DNA of 15,749 nt, from contig CAWHEG010000016.1 of the NCBI GenBank assembly GCA_963828405.1, positions 1 through 15,749 of the forward strand, in the 5' to 3' direction. The notes below the pieces were generated by a model, which saw nothing but the letters and a program-made list of their open reading frames with translations, was not told where the DNA came from and searched no databases. The translations under genes and the position numbers were made by a program. Shown piece after piece: positions 1 to 6,965 of the stretch. Within the stretch, counting starts at the first letter, position 1. The number at the start of each line of letters is the position of its first letter. The DNA comes from JANMJD01 sp963828405 (lineage in GTDB: Bacteria; Actinomycetota; Acidimicrobiia; Acidimicrobiales; Ilumatobacteraceae).

Positions 1-1
1 C

Positions 2-430
2 GTGATCCCCGATCACGTGGCGATCGAGGTCGACATCCGCACGCTCCCCGGGGTGGACCGGGCCGCCGTGGACGCGATGCTCGCCGAGGCGCTCGGGCCC
101 GAGCTCGCCGCCCGGGTGGAGACCGAGATGATCAACGAGGGCGACGCCACGACCTCACCGATCGACACGCCGCTGTTCGACGCCCTGCAGCAGGTGACCC
201 GCCGGTTCCACCCGGAGGCGACGCTGGTGCCGCGGATCACGGCCGGTGGCACCGATGCCACGTTCTTCCGCAGGGTGGGCACCGTCGCCGACCTGTTCGG
301 CCTGTTCGACCCGGCCCTGTCGGCCGGCGAGTTCGCCTCGCGTTTCCACGGCAACGACGAACGGATCGACGTCGCCTCCCTCGGGCTGACTACGACCGAG
401 GCGTGGCTCGCCCTCGCGGACCACTGGTAG
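2..430 (+). CDS. M20-family metallopeptidase, C-terminal part (5' end outside window)
   Basis: This is the last 142 residues of an M20/M25/M40 zinc peptidase (ArgE/DapE/CPG2-like hydrolase of amide or peptide bonds, usually cytosolic). The frame is open to the window edge, so the real start lies upstream. The visible part covers the second half of the dimerisation (lid) domain, with the typical VDIRTLPG strand, and the return to the catalytic domain. ITAGGTDATFFR (about residues 80-91) and SRFHGNDERID (about 112-122) match the family; the His of FHGNDER is the usual last metal ligand. The first half, with the other zinc ligands and the catalytic Glu, is not in the window, so the substrate cannot be judged. 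The stop codon TAG is followed within a few bases by a stem-loop. No lesion is seen. Family assignment is confident; substrate is unknown. Confidence 0.88.
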   Translation: MIPDHVAIEVDIRTLPGVDRAAVDAMLAEALGPELAARVETEMINEGDATTSPIDTPLFDALQQVTRRFHPEATLVPRITAGGTDATFFRRVGTVADLFGLFDPALSAGEFASRFHGNDERIDVASLGLTTTEAWLALADHW

Positions 431-434
431 AGCG

Positions 435-470
435 GCCGACGCCAGCCTGAGCTCTCTCTGTGGCGTCGGC
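435..470 (+). terminator. Stem-loop after the M20 peptidase gene, possible terminator
   Basis: A perfect 10-bp inverted repeat, GCCGACGCCA (435-444) and TGGCGTCGGC (461-470), encloses a 16-nt loop, starting five bases after the peptidase stop. No T-run follows, so a classical intrinsic terminator is not demonstrated. U-tract-less hairpins at gene ends are common in actinobacteria. The rest of 431-654 shows no gene I can support. Confidence 0.45.
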
Positions 471-654
471 GGCGCAGTGCCAGCATCTGAGGGCGGTGTC
501 ACCGAGACGGATCCTCAATGCTTGTGGCAATGTTGGCACCGTGACGCTCGCCCAGCTCCGCGAGACGATCGCGGTCCTCCTCGATGTTTCGTGACGCGCA
601 ACGAGGCCGAGACAACCGGCGTGCCGTCGGGACACACGGTCCGTGATCGGTGCG

Positions 655-1013
655 TCACATGCTCGCCAACTCTGAGAGCAAGAACTGTGCTCCGGGGATG
701 CTTGACAGGGTGGCCGGCGTGCTCCGGAGTGGGCTCTCCGAGAACGACGAACTCGACCGAGTCGAACAGCGCCATCAGACCGCCCATGAGCTCACCAAAA
801 CCATCCGCCTCCATGTGGGCAAGGTGAGCAGCGGAGTCGGCGTAGGATTCCAGCACCACGAGACTTCCCTGCTCCGGCGAGTAGTGCCAGTCGTAGGTGA
901 GTGTGCCCGGTTCGTCGGCAGCAACCCTGCATCCCTCCGCCGCCAGCGCCTTGACCCGTTCGACGTTCTCGGGCTTGAGGCCCATACGCGGTGAATATGG
1001 TGATCTGCTTCAC
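655..1013 (-). pseudogene. ABM-type (antibiotic biosynthesis monooxygenase / quinol monooxygenase-like) small protein, two frameshifts
   Basis: Joining three frames on the minus strand gives a protein of about 118 residues of the dimeric alpha+beta-barrel ABM family. Frame 1 starts at GTG 1013, five bases after a good Shine-Dalgarno AGGGAG (1019-1024), and reads VKQITIFTA. One extra base near 986 moves reading to MGLKPENVERVKALAAEG and on through GTLTYDWHYSPEQGSLVVLE to VEFVVLGEPTPE. A second extra base near 700-715 moves it to TLSSIPGAQFLLSELASM and a TGA at 655-657. Each piece fits the family in order (N-terminal strand, helix, the YxW/ExY core, the C-terminal tail after the GEPTPE turn), so one gene with two single-base insertions is the simplest reading. 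Translation from the ATG at 985 would lose the first strand and the tail. Such proteins are cofactorless oxygenases or heme/quinone handlers; the substrate is unknown. Confidence 0.7.
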
Positions 1014-1106
1014 CTGAACTCCCTTGACATCTGGTCGGGTTTGGCGGCTGAAGCTATCAGCTTCTCAACGTCGCCAGTCCGGATGTCGCTGTGCATCTGG
1101 TCTGCT

Positions 1107-1290
1107 CACGGCAAGCCACTGCCACACGCTGAGGCCAAGCAGCGCTTGCTGGAGTTCACATGCGCTCGCCGATGGATTGGCGGCGAGGGTGGTCGATGCG
1201 GCCCGGAATGAGGTCATGGCCGGCGGGGCCGCTGGGCCGATCATTGACGACCATCTCAGCCGACTATTGCAGGGCTACCACGCCGACGTG
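1107..1290 (+). pseudogene. Unidentified coding remnant with one frameshift
   Basis: The 329-base gap 1014-1342 contains no complete gene. On the plus strand two adjacent frames look like protein and join smoothly: 1107-1157 reads HGKPLPHAEAKQRLLEF, and 1162-1290, one base out of phase, reads ALADGLAARVVDAARNEV and continues to HLSRLLQGYHADV. Removing a single T near 1159 gives LEFTALADGLAARVV, a continuous helical-looking stretch with high G/C at third positions. There is no convincing start codon or Shine-Dalgarno, and I do not recognise the family. It could be the residue of a gene cut away on both sides, or chance. Confidence 0.25.
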
Positions 1291-1342
1291 TGCAGTCGCT
1301 CCGGACCGAGAGTTGCGGCGCTCCGGCGAGGCGGTCGTCGGA

Positions 1343-2656
1343 TCAGAAGTAGGGCAGGTACTCGCGTAGTTCCCAGTCGGTGACCGTCGTGGGGTCCCAG
1401 GCGTCGTCCGAGGCGTCACGGCGGGCCACGTCGTAGCGCTTGAGGGTCAGGTAGGCGCGTACCAGGTCGGGGCCCATCGCCGCGGCGAGGTCGGTGTCGG
1501 CCTCGAGGGCATCGAGCGCCTCGGCCAACGTGTGGGGCGTGTGGCGATCGGTGTTCGGGTCGCTGTCGCCGTCGCCGACCTGGGGATCGCCACAGGTCAG
1601 CCCCGCCTCGAGCCCGAGCCGGGCGGCGTTGAGCGTCACGGCGGCGGCCAGGTACGGGTTGACGGATCCGCAGGGCATGCGATTCTCGATGCGCGTCGCG
1701 ACCCCGCGCTCGCAGGGCACCCGGTAGGTGGAGATGCGGTTGTCGAGGCCCCAGTTGGCCCAGTAGCCGGCGAGCAGTCCGGGCTGGAGGCGCTTGTACG
1801 AGTTGGTGATCGGGGCCAGCAGGGCGGCCGCCCCCTCGTGGTGGGCGATGAGCCCGCCGAGGCACGACGACATCTCCGTCGAGAACCCGTGATCGGCCGT
1901 CGGATCGTCGAAGGCGTTGGAACCGTCCGCGATCCGTGACAGCGAGAAGTTGATGTGCAGCCCGCTGCCCACGAGCGTCGGCGAGGGTCGGCCGATGTAG
2001 GTGAGCAGGTACCCCCGCGCGGCGGCGATCTCGAACGACATCTCCTTGAAGACGAACGCCCGGTCGGCTGATTCCAGCGCCGGGCAGTAGTGCATGTTGA
2101 GTTCCATCTGCCCGGCGGAGAACTCGCCGGTCACCCCCTCGACGTCGAGCCCGGCGTCCTCGGCCGAGTCGAACAGGGCGAGCAGGATGCCCGTCGGGTC
2201 GCCACCTTTGCCCGTGCCGTAGACGCGGTGCATCGGGTTGTGCAGGGTGGCCCAGCCGCCGGGGGCGTCGTCGTCGGGCTGCATCACGTAGAACTCCATC
2301 TCGAAGCCCAACTGCGGCTCGTATCCGAGCGCCCGCCACCTGGCGACGGCGGTGGCCAGCGTGGAGCGCGGGCACAGGGCCAGCGGCCGGTCGGCGAACG
2401 AGAGGTTGGCAACGGCCACGTCGGTGTCGGCCTCCCAACCCGAGCGCCGGCTCATCACGTCGGTCTCGACGGTCAGGTCGGCGAATCCGACATCGGGCCC
2501 GTACCCCTCGACGGGGATGATCTCACCGTCGATCCCCATCGTCAGCGTCGTCACGGCGTGGTGCGTGTGGCCGCCGAAGCGGCGTTCGGGCACGTACCGC
2601 CCGTGCGAGATGCCGTTGAGATCGCTCCACATGATCCGTACGCGTCGATGCCCCAT
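1343..2656 (-). CDS. Glutamine-synthetase-like gamma-glutamyl amide ligase (GS family, non-canonical)
   Basis: A 437-residue cytosolic GS-fold ligase. Metal and ATP residues are present: E119/E121 (GFEMEFYV), E178 and E185 (TGEFSAGQME), H234 (GSGLHINFS), the SYKRL loop (285-290) and RIENR (322-326). Two canonical GS features are absent: the N-terminal DGSS ammonium/Asp50 loop, and the Glu of the PGYEAP flap (here PGLLAG, 292-297). The C-terminus, TDWELREYLPYF, is typical of amine-using relatives such as gamma-glutamylpolyamine or -amide synthetases. It is therefore more likely to join glutamate, or another acid, to an amine than to make glutamine; this is an inference. The ATG at 2656 precedes RVRIMWSDLNG, the usual N-terminal strand. 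No Shine-Dalgarno is visible, and a TACCGT (2670-2665) lies at the distance expected for a leaderless transcript. It is divergent from the P450 with a shared control region. Mycobacterial P450 operons for cyclic amines also carry a GS-like gene (recalled, not checked). The gene is intact. Confidence 0.88.
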   Translation of the reverse strand: MGHRRVRIMWSDLNGISHGRYVPERRFGGHTHHAVTTLTMGIDGEIIPVEGYGPDVGFADLTVETDVMSRRSGWEADTDVAVANLSFADRPLALCPRSTLATAVARWRALGYEPQLGFEMEFYVMQPDDDAPGGWATLHNPMHRVYGTGKGGDPTGILLALFDSAEDAGLDVEGVTGEFSAGQMELNMHYCPALESADRAFVFKEMSFEIAAARGYLLTYIGRPSPTLVGSGLHINFSLSRIADGSNAFDDPTADHGFSTEMSSCLGGLIAHHEGAAALLAPITNSYKRLQPGLLAGYWANWGLDNRISTYRVPCERGVATRIENRMPCGSVNPYLAAAVTLNAARLGLEAGLTCGDPQVGDGDSDPNTDRHTPHTLAEALDALEADTDLAAAMGPDLVRAYLTLKRYDVARRDASDDAWDPTTVTDWELREYLPYF

Positions 2657-2667
2657 GGCGCCCGACG

Positions 2668-2709
2668 GTAGCAAACGATCCGATTCTTTGGGTCCAAATG
2701 ATTTGCTAC
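2668..2709. promoter_or_regulatory. Inverted repeat in the divergent GS-like/P450 control region
   Basis: The arms GTAGCAAACGAT (2668-2679) and ATGATTTGCTAC (2698-2709) match in 10 of 12 paired positions, including the outer eight, and face each other across 18 bp. Between and touching the right arm is a second small palindrome, TTTGGgtCCAAA (2687-2698). The outer end of each arm runs into a -10-like hexamer: TACTCT (2707-2712) towards the P450 and TACCGT (2670-2665) towards the synthetase, each preceded by TG. This looks like a symmetric operator overlapping two divergent promoters, so one regulator could silence both genes. The regulator is not in the window. The repeat is seen directly; its function is inferred. 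Confidence 0.55.
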
Positions 2710-2761
2710 TCTCGCCGGCGCGACCGCAGCGGCGATCGCCGACGAGCACCGAGGAGCGAGC

Positions 2762-4009
2762 GTGGACGACATCACCGACCCCGACGTCTTCGTCGAGGGT
2801 GTCCCCTACGAGACCTTCGCCGAGCTGCGCGATCACGATCCGGTGAGCTGGTGGGACGAGCACGACGGGGGCTCGGGGTTCTGGGCCGTCACCCGTTACG
2901 ACGACCTCCTCGCCGTCAGCCGGGACGTCGGGACGTTCTCGTCGGCGCAGGGCGTCACGCTCGAGGAGATGGCGCCCGAGGCCTTCGAGGCCCGCCGTTC
3001 GATGATCGAGCACGACCCCCCGTCGCACACCCGCTACCGGCGGCTCGTCTCCAAGCCGTTCAGCCGGCGCGAGGTCTACGCCTACGAGCACGCCATCCGC
3101 CTGCTCGCCCGCGAGGTGCTCGACGAGGCGCTCGCCCCGGGCGCGTCCGAGCTCGACTTCGTCGAGCAGATCGCCAAGCAGCTCCCGATGCGGATGCTCG
3201 GCCGGCTGATCGGGGTACCCGACGCCGACGGACCCTGGCTGGTCGAGCAGGGCGACGCGTTGCTCGGCAACTACGACCCGGAGATGACCTCGTACCCGGT
3301 CGGCCTCGTCGACACCGCCGAGTTCGAGATGATGCCGTTCCGCTCGCCGGCCGGCATCGAGCTGTACAGGTACGGCGAGCGCCAGGCCGCCCTGCGGCGG
3401 GACCACCCGACCGACGACGTGATCTCGGATCTGCTGCGCCCGATGATCGACGGCGAACGGCTCACCGAGCAGGAGTTCAAGAACTTCTTCGTGCTGCTCG
3501 TCGGCGCCGGTAACGACACCACCCGGTACACGATGACCGCCGGCCTGCGGGCGCTGATCGAGCACCCCGACCAGCTGGCCGAACTGCGCGACTCGATCGG
3601 TCACGACGGGACGTTGATGGACTCGGCCGTGGAGGAGATCCTCCGCTGGGCGACGGTGACGATGCACTTCCGTCGCACGGCCACCGGCGACGTCGAGATG
3701 CGCGGCCGGAAGATCCGCCGGGGCGACAAGGTGGTCATCTGGTTCGTGTCGGCCGACTACGACGAGCGCCAGTTCCCCGAACCGTACCGCTTCGACATCC
3801 ACCGCACCCCCAACGACCACGTCGCCTTCGGGCGGATGAGCCCCCATCTTTGCCTCGGCGCCCAGCTGGCCCGGATGGAGCTCAAGGTGATGTTCGAGGA
3901 GCTCCTCCCCCGCCTGGCCGACGTGCGGATCGTCGGCGAGATGCCCCGCCTGCGCTCCAACTTCATCAGCGGGATCAAGCACCTGCCGATCGCCGTCACC
4001 ATGGCGTAG
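2762..4009 (+). CDS. Cytochrome P450, CYP124/125/142-like
   Basis: A 415-residue soluble bacterial class I P450, a heme monooxygenase needing a ferredoxin and reductase that are not encoded here. Visible landmarks: the C-helix motif EHDPPSHTRYR (83-93), I-helix oxygen-activation motif AGNDTT (249-254), the K-helix ExxR (E292, R295), the FRRTA and FPEPYRFDIHRTPN segments (303-351), and the heme loop FGRMSPHLCLG with Cys364 as thiolate ligand. The C-terminal RSNFISGIKHLPI resembles the steroid and branched-lipid hydroxylases CYP125, CYP142 and CYP124. The heme loop has the spacing of that group, but Met and Ser where Gly is usual. Start GTG 2762 has GAGGAG five bases upstream. It is divergent from the GS-like ligase, which suggests a joint role, for example oxidation of an amine- or acid-bearing compound, although the closest motifs point to lipids. 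No lesion is seen. Confidence 0.93.
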   Translation: MDDITDPDVFVEGVPYETFAELRDHDPVSWWDEHDGGSGFWAVTRYDDLLAVSRDVGTFSSAQGVTLEEMAPEAFEARRSMIEHDPPSHTRYRRLVSKPFSRREVYAYEHAIRLLAREVLDEALAPGASELDFVEQIAKQLPMRMLGRLIGVPDADGPWLVEQGDALLGNYDPEMTSYPVGLVDTAEFEMMPFRSPAGIELYRYGERQAALRRDHPTDDVISDLLRPMIDGERLTEQEFKNFFVLLVGAGNDTTRYTMTAGLRALIEHPDQLAELRDSIGHDGTLMDSAVEEILRWATVTMHFRRTATGDVEMRGRKIRRGDKVVIWFVSADYDERQFPEPYRFDIHRTPNDHVAFGRMSPHLCLGAQLARMELKVMFEELLPRLADVRIVGEMPRLRSNFISGIKHLPIAVTMA

Positions 4010-4049
4010 GACCATACTCTTAGCATCGTGCGAGAGACGCGGGATCATC

Positions 4050-4250
4050 ATGGGTGCTGATCGAATGATCCCCACGGTCGTCCAGCTGGAGAACAGCACG
4101 GGTTCGTGGATGCCCGCCAACCTGGCCAACGCCCGGTCGGGCACCGTCGACGATGTCAGTGTGCCCGCGGCCGTCGCAGCCCTCGTGGCATGGGGCCTCG
4201 TGCCCGCCTGTGCGGGCCTGGTCAGCGTGATCCGCCGTGATGTGATCTGA
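4050..4250 (+). CDS. Possible small hypothetical protein
   Basis: A 66-residue open frame (ATG at 4050 or 4065) with strong G/C preference at third positions and a hydrophobic stretch near the C-terminus (VSVPAAVAALVAWGLVPACAGL), which could be one membrane helix. There is no clear Shine-Dalgarno. A TACTCT hexamer at 4015-4020 is the only promoter-like element. A small perfect hairpin, GCCCGC-ctgt-GCGGGC (4202-4217), lies inside it. The minus strand is open in a frame sharing the same third position, so base composition cannot tell which strand codes. I do not recognise the protein. The rest of 4010-4374 holds nothing else I can support. Confidence 0.2.
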   Translation: MGADRMIPTVVQLENSTGSWMPANLANARSGTVDDVSVPAAVAALVAWGLVPACAGLVSVIRRDVI

Positions 4251-4374
4251 AGGCCGTCCGTCGCCCGGTACGTCGGCGGACTCTCCCCAGCGGATCGAGC
4301 CGTCGGTCGAATGGTCATGAGCAATCAGGATTGACTGCCCCGCCTCTACGAGGGCATGGACGCAGTGCAACTGA

Positions 4375-4551
4375 TCACGCGTCGTCATCGACGAGTGGTC
4401 GAGAGTTCGCCGTGGATTGGAGCTGCTCGACCAGCCGTCGCAGGATCGGAGCGACCCGCTCCGACGTCCACCGCTGCGGATCTTCGAGGCTGGCGAGGTA
4501 GCCCCGCGAGATCTCCTCGCGTTCGAGCAACGCCATGCCAGCGTGTGCCAT
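4375..4551 (-). CDS. Small hypothetical protein, 58 residues
   Basis: This open frame starts at ATG 4551 with GGAG eight bases upstream and ends at TGA 4375-4377. About four fifths of its third positions are G or C, as in the confident genes here. The sequence begins MAHAGMALLEREEISRGYLA and continues with a charged helix, ERVAPILRRLVEQLQ, so it is probably a small soluble helical protein. An overlapping minus-strand frame starts at 4388 (MTTRDQLH...), 14 bases before this stop, but it degenerates into non-protein-like sequence. A two-gene toxin/antitoxin-like layout cannot be claimed. No family recognised. It may also be a gene remnant, given the decay further along. Confidence 0.35.
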   Translation of the reverse strand: MAHAGMALLEREEISRGYLASLEDPQRWTSERVAPILRRLVEQLQSTANSRPLVDDDA

Positions 4552-4696
4552 CCTGTGTACTCCAGCGGTCGGTGAGGGTTACAGCACCGGCCATCATGAC
4601 CGGAACCGTGCACCGACCGCTGGAACTCCCCGCCGTAGGCCGGTGGCGTCGTGTGTTGATCGCACCGCAGGCGACCTCCCGCCTCGATCGACGGTG

Positions 4697-4720
4697 AGTC
4701 GGCTCCGTTCCGAGCCGACT
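4697..4720. other. Perfect 9-bp hairpin in the region upstream of the sigma-factor gene
   Basis: AGTCGGCTC (4697-4705) and GAGCCGACT (4712-4720) enclose a 6-nt loop. No T-run follows on either strand, so it is not a convincing terminator. It lies about 110 bases before the sigma-factor start and could be a protein site or transcript structure. The stretch 4552-4828 shows no gene I can support. Confidence 0.3.
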
Positions 4721-4828
4721 GTTTGGCCGACAGCAAGGCCATTTGGCGCTGCTCGTTCGGGCGGCTGACTCCTTCGTTCTGCCCCGTGTTGGATTCTTTG
4801 CAATGGGGTGACTTCCTGATTCGTGTGT

Positions 4829-5350
4829 ATGTCGATGGATGCAAGACTGTTGATCGACACCAACATGGAAGCGACCACCAGCTACCTCTCTTTCGAATCG
4901 CGATTCGAGGATCTCTATCTGAAGGAGTACCCGGCGCTCTACGCGGTTGCGTTGGCGTTGGTCGGCGCAGCTGACGGCGAGGATCTCGTGCAGGACACGA
5001 TGTTCAAGGCTCTGGTCAATTGGGAGCGTGTCGGGCGGTTGGAACGCCCTGGCGGTTGGTGCCACCGTGTCCTCATCAATCTCTGCCGGACATGGTGGAG
5101 GCACGCCCGGGCATATGGGCGAGCACTTGCCAGGCTCGGGCCTGTTCGTGCATCAGACCCGGAACCTTCGGCTGAGGCTGTCGTGTTCTGGTCGGCGGTG
5201 CGCGACCTGCCGAGCCGACCTCGGATGGTGGTAGCGCTCTACTACGGCGCCGATCGATCGACAGCCGACATTGCATCCATCTCGCCGTTCCCGAAGGAAC
5301 GGTGTGTTCGGACCTTTCGTGAGCACGAGTCGTGCTCGCGAAGCAACTGA
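4829..5350 (+). pseudogene. ECF-type RNA polymerase sigma factor (SigE-like), frameshift in region 4
   Basis: The frame encodes sigma region 2 (FEDLYLKEYPALYAVALALV, then GEDLVQDTMFKALVNW and GGWCHRVLINLCRTWWR) and the first half of region 4 (DLPSRPRMVVALYYGADRSTADIAS). It then turns into SPFPKERCVRTF and stops at 5350. One frame over, the expected promoter-recognition helix continues: LAVPEGTVCSDLS, then TGA at 5320-5322, then ARVVLAKQLKG. One missing C near 5280 (ATCCTC to ATCTC) plus one C-to-T change (CGA to TGA) would restore IASILAVPEGTVxSDLSRAR, the normal helix-turn-helix. The -35-binding half is therefore lost and the protein should not direct transcription. Possible starts are GTG 4823, ATG 4829, 4835 or 4865; none has a good Shine-Dalgarno. 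It lies immediately upstream of a membrane-tethered binding protein, the position of an anti-sigma or sensor gene. Confidence 0.8.
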
Positions 5351-5361
5351 AGGGGATGACG

Positions 5362-6912
5362 ATGAGCAACGAAACCAACCGCAACGACGATGAGGTCGAG
5401 CGCATCGAGGAGTTGGGCCATCGCGTCGGCGCCGAATCGCGTCGGGCTGCCCCGGCCGGAGGTGCGGCGTTGCTACGCGCTCGCCGCGAGCGTCAACGCA
5501 CTCAGCGAACCGCAGCCGCCGCCGTCGTCTCGGGCGTCACCCTCGTCGCCGGCTTGTTCGCCGTGAGTCGTATCGGGGCGGACGCCGACCAGGTGGACCG
5601 TCCAACCGCAACGGCGCCCGTCGTCTCCAAAGCGATCGCTCCGGCGACGAGCAGCGCACCGACGACCGCAGCACCGACGACCGCAGCACCGACCACCGCA
5701 GCACCGACCACCACGACGATCGCGCCAGCGGTCGCCAAGGCGTTGTCGTTTACGAGGGGCACCGCTGGTGCGGCCAGCGGGGAGGCGGTTCGCCTTGGCT
5801 ACGTCGGGGCCGACTCGCTTGAGCCGTCCCAGCGCAATGCGATGGACGCGGCGATCAGGCTGGTCAACGAGGAGTTGGGAGGGATCTAGGGTCACCCGAT
5901 CGAACTCGTCGCCTGTGAGCCGGCCGATCGATTCGTCGGCACCGACTGCACTGCGCAGCTCGGCGCCGACACGTCACTGGCCGCGCTGATGATGGTCGAG
6001 GCGATCCCGGGGCCCGATGCGTATGACGAGCTCAGTGCCGGTCGGCCGTTGTTCCTGACGCTGATGGCCTGGCCCGATCTGCTCGGCGAAAACGGGTGGA
6101 GCGTGGGGTTCGACTTGAACACGGCGTACAGCCGCAAGCTGGCACTGGCGATGACGCCGCCGATCAGTGCGAGCAGTGTCACGCTGATCGGCGACGTCGT
6201 CGATGTGGTCCCGGTTCTCCCGCAGGAACTGTTCGGGTCGTCATACCCCGGCCGGACGCTGCATATCGTCAGTGTCCCGACTGATGCCGGCGTTGAGGCC
6301 GTTGCCCGCGTGATTCGGGGGGTGCCCGGAGCGGCCGAGGCCGACGTGTTCGTCACCGTCGGCACGTTTGGGGCGTGGTGCACGCATGTTCCCTGGGCGC
6401 TCGACCTCCTCGATGCCCCAGGGGTGCTGGTCCAGGACGGCGGGTGTCTCTTCGAACCCGATGCTGAGGATCTGCAACGCGACGAGGGCCTCGACCCGGC
6501 CGCCCTCGACGGCGTCTACGCCGCCAGCACGGGCGTCAATCCCATCGATCCCGACGCAAACGGATTCGACGTGTTCAACTACGCCACCGCGGCAGTCGAC
6601 GTCGAGCGCCGGGCCTACCGCGTGTATGAAGCCTTCTCATTGCTGATGACCACGGTGCGGGTGATGAACGAGGTGGAGGATCCATTTCACCCTGCGGAGG
6701 TTCGGGCGCTTCTCGAAAGTCTGACCGAGCCGACCTTGCTGCACTACGGTTCGCTCGGGTGCACCAGGATCACCTTCATGGGGGTCTACGTCGAACGTGC
6801 CTGCCTACAGTATTCTGGCGTCTTCCAACACCTCGATGGGAGTTGGACGGCCGTCGCCGATGGCAGCAACGGAAAGCTGCTGAGCGACCAGGGGATCGTC
6901 GACGCTGAGTAA
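5362..6912 (+). pseudogene. Membrane-anchored LivK-like (Peripla_BP) binding-protein receptor, interrupted by in-frame TAG
   Basis: Start ATG 5362 has AAGGGG six bases upstream; ATG 5356 is an alternative. Order of parts: a short charged cytoplasmic N-terminus (EVERIEELGHRVGAESRRA, 11-29); a basic cluster (RARRERQRTQR, 39-49) before one membrane helix (about 51-69), predicting an outside C-terminus; a Thr/Ala/Pro linker with APTTA repeats (about 99-118); then a type I periplasmic-binding fold beginning EAVRLGYVGADSLEPSQRNAMDAA. At 5887-5889 TAG interrupts it after EELGGI. The same frame continues with GHPIELVACEPADRF and runs to TGA 6912, about 340 more residues of the same domain, so the lesion is a single nonsense codon (CAG to TAG would explain it). 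It is unlike a transport lipoprotein: there is no lipobox, and no ABC permease or ATPase genes are nearby. With the sigma factor directly upstream, a ligand sensor controlling it is inferred. A TAG read-through product is possible but unsupported. Confidence 0.75.
5656..5715 (+). repeat. 15-bp tandem repeat, four units, coding for the APTTA linker
   Basis: Four consecutive 15-bp units of the form GCACCGACsACCGCA (the last unit ends in ACG) encode Ala-Pro-Thr-Thr-Ala repeats between the membrane helix and the binding domain. Such Thr/Pro linkers usually span the cell wall and may be glycosylated. Copy number could vary between strains. Confidence 0.8.
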
Positions 6913-6965
6913 TTCGGCAACCACACGTCGATGAGCAGGCCATCGCCCGAGATCAAGATTGCCTC

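Noticed and set aside
2657..4324. Minus-strand open frame continuing upstream of the GS-like ligase, giving a 993-residue protein
   Set aside because: The upstream 556 residues are antisense to the P450 in the usual high-GC shadow frame, are rich in Arg/Gly/Val without family motifs, and the ligase has a natural start at 2656.
4020..4388. Minus-strand frame MTTRDQLH… overlapping the 58-residue gene, considered as a toxin/antitoxin partner
   Set aside because: Only the first 35-40 codons look protein-like; the rest is His/Gly/Asp-rich noise and no family is recognised.
4385..5104. Minus-strand frame over the sigma-factor start
   Set aside because: It is antisense to the sigma factor and shows no domain or credible start signal.
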